A stretch of 64,000 bases of DNA from contig JACONJ010000058.1 of NCBI GenBank assembly GCA_014323785.1, positions 29,995 to 93,994 on the forward strand, written 5' to 3'. The stretch comes from Paracoccaceae bacterium. GTDB taxonomy: Bacteria > Pseudomonadota > Alphaproteobacteria > Rhodobacterales > Rhodobacteraceae. Under the pieces are notes generated by a model that was not told where the DNA came from, ran no database searches, and saw nothing but the letters and a program-made list of their open reading frames with translations. The translations under genes and the position numbers were made by a program. This document shows, one piece after another, positions 61,797 to 64,000 of the stretch (its first letter is position 1; every line of letters begins with the position of its first letter).

Positions 61797-61828
61797 TTCC
61801 CCGCCGTGCGGGGCGGGGGTGGCAGGCG

Positions 61829-63337
61829 TCAGGCCCCGAAAATGAAATCATTCGCGGAGATCTGGCTGTGGTCTATGTCCATCAGTGTTAGGATGGCCCC
61901 ATCCCATGTGATGGTTGCATTTGCACCGTCATCGGCAATGATCAGGTCGTCGAGCGCAACATCATCACTCCGAATGCGGATAATATCCCGCACTATATCA
62001 TAATCGGTGATGACATCCCCATCCCAATCCTCTGACGTGATGTAGACGAATTTATCATAGTTGGAACCACCGGTCAGCGTGTCGGCACCCTTGCCACCCT
62101 CCAGCCCGTTGTTCCTTTGATTCCCGGTCAGCGTGTCGGCGTGATCAGACCCGCGCAGGCTTTCGATGTTGGACAGCACATCGCCTTCGGCATGGCCACC
62201 GGTGCCGGTGCCTTCGGTCAGGTTCACATTCACCGCAGCATTAGACCCGCGATAATCAGCCAGATCTCTGGCACGGCCACCGATCAGCGTGTCGGCCCCG
62301 GGCCCACCGCGCAGGGCGTTTTGGGCATCATTGCCGGTCAGCGTGTCGTTGTGGTTTGATCCGCGCAGGTGTTCGATGTTGGTCAGCACATCGCCCTGGG
62401 CATGGCCACCGGTGCCGGTGCCGGTGGACAGATCCACATTCACCGCGGCATTGGACCCACGATAATCGGCCCTGTCGTGGCGACCACCACCGCCATCCAG
62501 CACGTCGGCCCCCGCACCACCGCGCAGGTTGTTGCTGTTGGCATCGCCAGTCAGCGTATCGTTGTGTTTTGATCCGCGCAGGCGTTCGATGTTGCGGAGC
62601 ACATCGCCCGCAGCATGGCCACCGGTGTTCACCGCGCCCGAAACCAGGCTGACATTCACACCCGCATCCGACCCCCAGTAACCGGCCGTATCGCGGCCGG
62701 CCCCGCCATCCAGCGTATCGGCCCCTTCCGCACCGCGCAGGTTGTTCTTTTTGTCATTCCCGGTCAGGGTGTCGCCGTACGCCGAACCCGTGATGTTTTC
62801 AATGCTCTTCAGCTTGTCACCCTGGGCATGCCCGCCCGATGCGGTATTGGTGGCCAGGTTCACGGTGACACCTTCGTCCGAATCGCGGTAATCCAGCCGG
62901 TCGCGGCCGGCCCCGCCATCCAGCGTGTCGGCCCCGACCCCGCCGCGCAGGATGTTCCTGCCACCATTGCCGGTCAGGTTGTCGTTATGGGCCGAGCCGA
63001 TGAGGTGCTCGATGTTAATGAACACATCACCCTGGGCGTAGCCACCGGTTCCGGTTCCGGCAAGAAGGGTTATGGTGACAGCGGAACCCGAGGCACTGTA
63101 ATCCGCCCAGTCGCGGCCAGCACCGCCGTTGAGGGTATCCGTGCCGAGGGCACCACCATTCAGGGTATCGTTCCCGTCCCCGCCGTTCAGCAGGTCGTTC
63201 CCGCCCTCGCCGTTCAGCAGGTCGTTCCCGCCCACGCCCTCGAGCGTATCGTTGCCGTCGTTACCGTTGATGGTGTCATCCTCGTCGTTACGGCCAACCA
63301 GGATTTCGCTGGAAGCGTTTCCGTTAATCACAGCCAT
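61829..63337 (-). CDS. RTX-type calcium-binding repeat protein (second copy)
   Basis: The 502-residue paralogue of the protein at 53.5 kb starts MAVINGNASSEILVGRNDEDDTING, followed by Gly/Asp nonapeptides and five regular modules of about 70 residues ([19 protein letters not shown], VTVNLATxT, GGHAQGD, IEHLRGSNHNDTLTGN). It ends ISANDFIFGA, a typical acidic, hydrophobic type I secretion tail, with no N-terminal signal peptide. The modules are more uniform here than in the first copy, suggesting recent amplification. It has a better promoter than the first copy (TTGACA-17-TACATA). Confidence 0.88.
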   Translation of the reverse strand: MAVINGNASSEILVGRNDEDDTINGNDGNDTLEGVGGNDLLNGEGGNDLLNGGDGNDTLNGGALGTDTLNGGAGRDWADYSASGSAVTITLLAGTGTGGYAQGDVFINIEHLIGSAHNDNLTGNGGRNILRGGVGADTLDGGAGRDRLDYRDSDEGVTVNLATNTASGGHAQGDKLKSIENITGSAYGDTLTGNDKKNNLRGAEGADTLDGGAGRDTAGYWGSDAGVNVSLVSGAVNTGGHAAGDVLRNIERLRGSKHNDTLTGDANSNNLRGGAGADVLDGGGGRHDRADYRGSNAAVNVDLSTGTGTGGHAQGDVLTNIEHLRGSNHNDTLTGNDAQNALRGGPGADTLIGGRARDLADYRGSNAAVNVNLTEGTGTGGHAEGDVLSNIESLRGSDHADTLTGNQRNNGLEGGKGADTLTGGSNYDKFVYITSEDWDGDVITDYDIVRDIIRIRSDDVALDDLIIADDGANATITWDGAILTLMDIDHSQISANDFIFGA

Positions 63338-63373
63338 GGGGCAGGTTCCTTTCGGGTTCAGGGTGTCTGTGGT

Positions 63374-63420
63374 GGTCGTGCGTGTTCAGGGGCGGTCATC
63401 ATAACCCTCTGTGGTCGTGC
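63374..63420 (-). promoter_or_regulatory. Paired GCACGACC boxes in the second RTX leader
   Basis: On the minus strand GCACGACC occurs at the complements of 63413-63420 and 63374-63381, 39 bases apart, matching the pair before the other RTX gene. The outer box lies 4 bases after the -10 element, overlapping the likely start of transcription, which suits a repressor or initiation-site regulator. Confidence 0.5.
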
Positions 63421-63424
63421 GGGG

Positions 63425-63453
63425 TATGTAGCCCACGCTGCACCCCCTGTCAA
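63425..63453 (-). promoter_or_regulatory. Promoter of the second RTX gene
   Basis: On the minus strand a perfect TTGACA (complement of 63448-63453), a 17-base spacer and TACATA (complement of 63425-63430) give a near-consensus housekeeping promoter, about 88 bases before the ATG. Confidence 0.7.
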
Positions 63454-63823
63454 GAGGGGGGGGCGACATTTTTGCAGGGCGGGGGATGCGGCGCGGGCCG
63501 CAGGGCCACCAGGGAACTTGATCACCGGGGAACTTGATCTTGTGGGCTGCGGGGAGCTCGGGCCGCACCAGCCCCGCCTGCAAACGGCAGCGGGCCGCGC
63601 AGGCAGGGCCGGGGCCAGGGTGCAGACACACCGGGGCGCGGGCAATGACATGCGCGCCCCAGGGCCAGCACCACAGCAAGCCCCCCGCAGCCCTCCACCC
63701 CCCGCCCGGGGAAGGCCGGGGGCGGTTCCTGCCCGGCCCCCGGTTCGATAACGAATCAGGGTTCCAGGCGATGTTAAGGACCACGGGTGAATACATACCC
63801 GCATCCCCGCGCGGGCGCGGGGC

Positions 63824-63852
63824 TTGACGTGCCCGTTTGTGCGGGTGTAATT
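63824..63852 (+). promoter_or_regulatory. Outward promoter-like element, right arm
   Basis: TTGACG (63824-63829), 17 bases, then GTAATT (63847-63852), aimed into the array. The elements and spacing match the left arm apart from one base in the -35. Confidence 0.5.
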
Positions 63853-63853
63853 A

Positions 63854-63940
63854 CGCGAAGCCGCGAAGCCGCGAAGCCGCGAAGCCGCGAAGCCGCGAAG
63901 CCGCGAAGCCGCGAAGCCGCGAAGCCGCGAAGCCGCGAAG
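63854..63940. repeat. 8-bp tandem array CGCGAAGC, 10.9 copies (right)
   Basis: There are ten perfect copies of CGCGAAGC plus 7 bases. Each unit contains the mini-hairpin GCGAAGC. It is the inverse of the left array. Confidence 0.97.
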
Positions 63941-63985
63941 GCCCAACCTGCGCCCGAACGCCCCCCCCCGAACAGGGGGGGGGGG
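63859..63985 (+). ncRNA. Putative repeat small RNA, right arm
   Basis: The predicted transcript begins in the array, continues through GCCCAACCTGCGCCCGAACG and ends at a C9/G11 hairpin (63961-63985), about 127 bases in all. It is the counterpart of the left-arm unit. The gene is inferred only from the shared promoter, array, conserved block and hairpin order. Confidence 0.4.
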
Positions 63986-64000
63986 AAACCGCACGGCCCG

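Larger units (their letters stand above)
63817..63996. repeat. Right arm of the inverted repeat
   Basis: Reverse-complement partner of 53154-53312. It is longer mainly because its 8-bp array has two more units and its terminal C/G hairpin runs are longer. It may continue past the window edge. Confidence 0.88.
63338..64000. other. Gene-free region holding the second RTX promoter/leader and the right inverted-repeat arm
   Basis: In order from the RTX start: leader with two GCACGACC boxes, promoter, a 16-bp imperfect tandem pair (ACCAGGGAACTTGATC at 63508-63523 and ACCGGGGAACTTGATC at 63524-63539), an 8-bp G/C hairpin (CCGGGGGC 63716-63723 with GCCCCCGG 63736-63743), and the inverted-repeat arm from 63817. 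No coding frame is credible here. Confidence 0.6.

Overview
The window reads as one contig of a GC-rich alphaproteobacterium, most likely the Rhodobacterales/Roseobacter group. The basis is the fused ispDF, the ntrBC-ntrYX block with NtrC and NtrX both lacking the sigma-54 loop, trkA-trkH-hfq-hflX, Tat-exported TRAP binding proteins, an MttB-family methyltransferase, bpt next to a DUF2852 protein, and a valine-catabolic mms cluster. No tRNA, rRNA, prophage or transposase gene was recognised.

Layout. 1-6.9 kb: 3' part of an MttB-like gene, an AIM24 protein, a small membrane protein, lipA, hpt, a RatA/Coq10 protein, and the overlapping trio ispDF-pgpA-cinA-like. 7.1-18.1 kb: nitrogen and potassium control and RNA functions (ntrB, ntrC, ntrY, ntrX, trkA, trkH, hfq, hflX). 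18.1-26.3 kb: penicillin-acylase-type hydrolase, YSC84-like lipoprotein, hemB, mfd. 26.6-31.1 kb: a complete TRAP transporter. 31.2-35.6 kb: bpt, a DUF2852 protein, and the distal part of a valine-degradation operon (mmsB, 3-hydroxyisobutyryl-CoA hydrolase and a badly damaged acyl-CoA dehydrogenase).

35.7-43.0 kb is the accessory core. It is a minus-strand operon running DNA cytosine methyltransferase, putative restriction endonuclease, dndC, a 73-residue protein, dndD, and a DndE-HerA fusion ATPase. It combines a type II-like 5mC restriction-modification pair with a phosphorothioation-type (Dnd) module. The island sits between mmsA and the broken acyl-CoA dehydrogenase, so it splits the valine operon. 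Short tandem repeats lie at its promoter, and a decayed fragment of a second dndC lies against the mmsA end.

43.0-52.4 kb is ordinary again: mmsA, a CBS-domain protein, coaD, parE, ppk2, a DUF1007/NicO metal-export pair and a MATE exporter. 53.1-64 kb is bounded by a roughly 160-180 bp inverted repeat. Each arm holds an 8-bp tandem array of the GCGAAGC mini-hairpin motif, an outward-facing promoter-like sequence, and a G/C hairpin at the far end, together resembling a small-RNA unit. Two RTX-type calcium-binding protein genes face inward from the arms and enclose trpE, a PpiD/SurA-type foldase, ssb, a Rieske oxygenase and ilvH.

The two regions most worth follow-up are the hybrid Dnd/5mC island and the inverted mini-hairpin arrays with their RTX genes. 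Several single-base frame breaks (dndD, acyl-CoA dehydrogenase) could be either decay or consensus errors.
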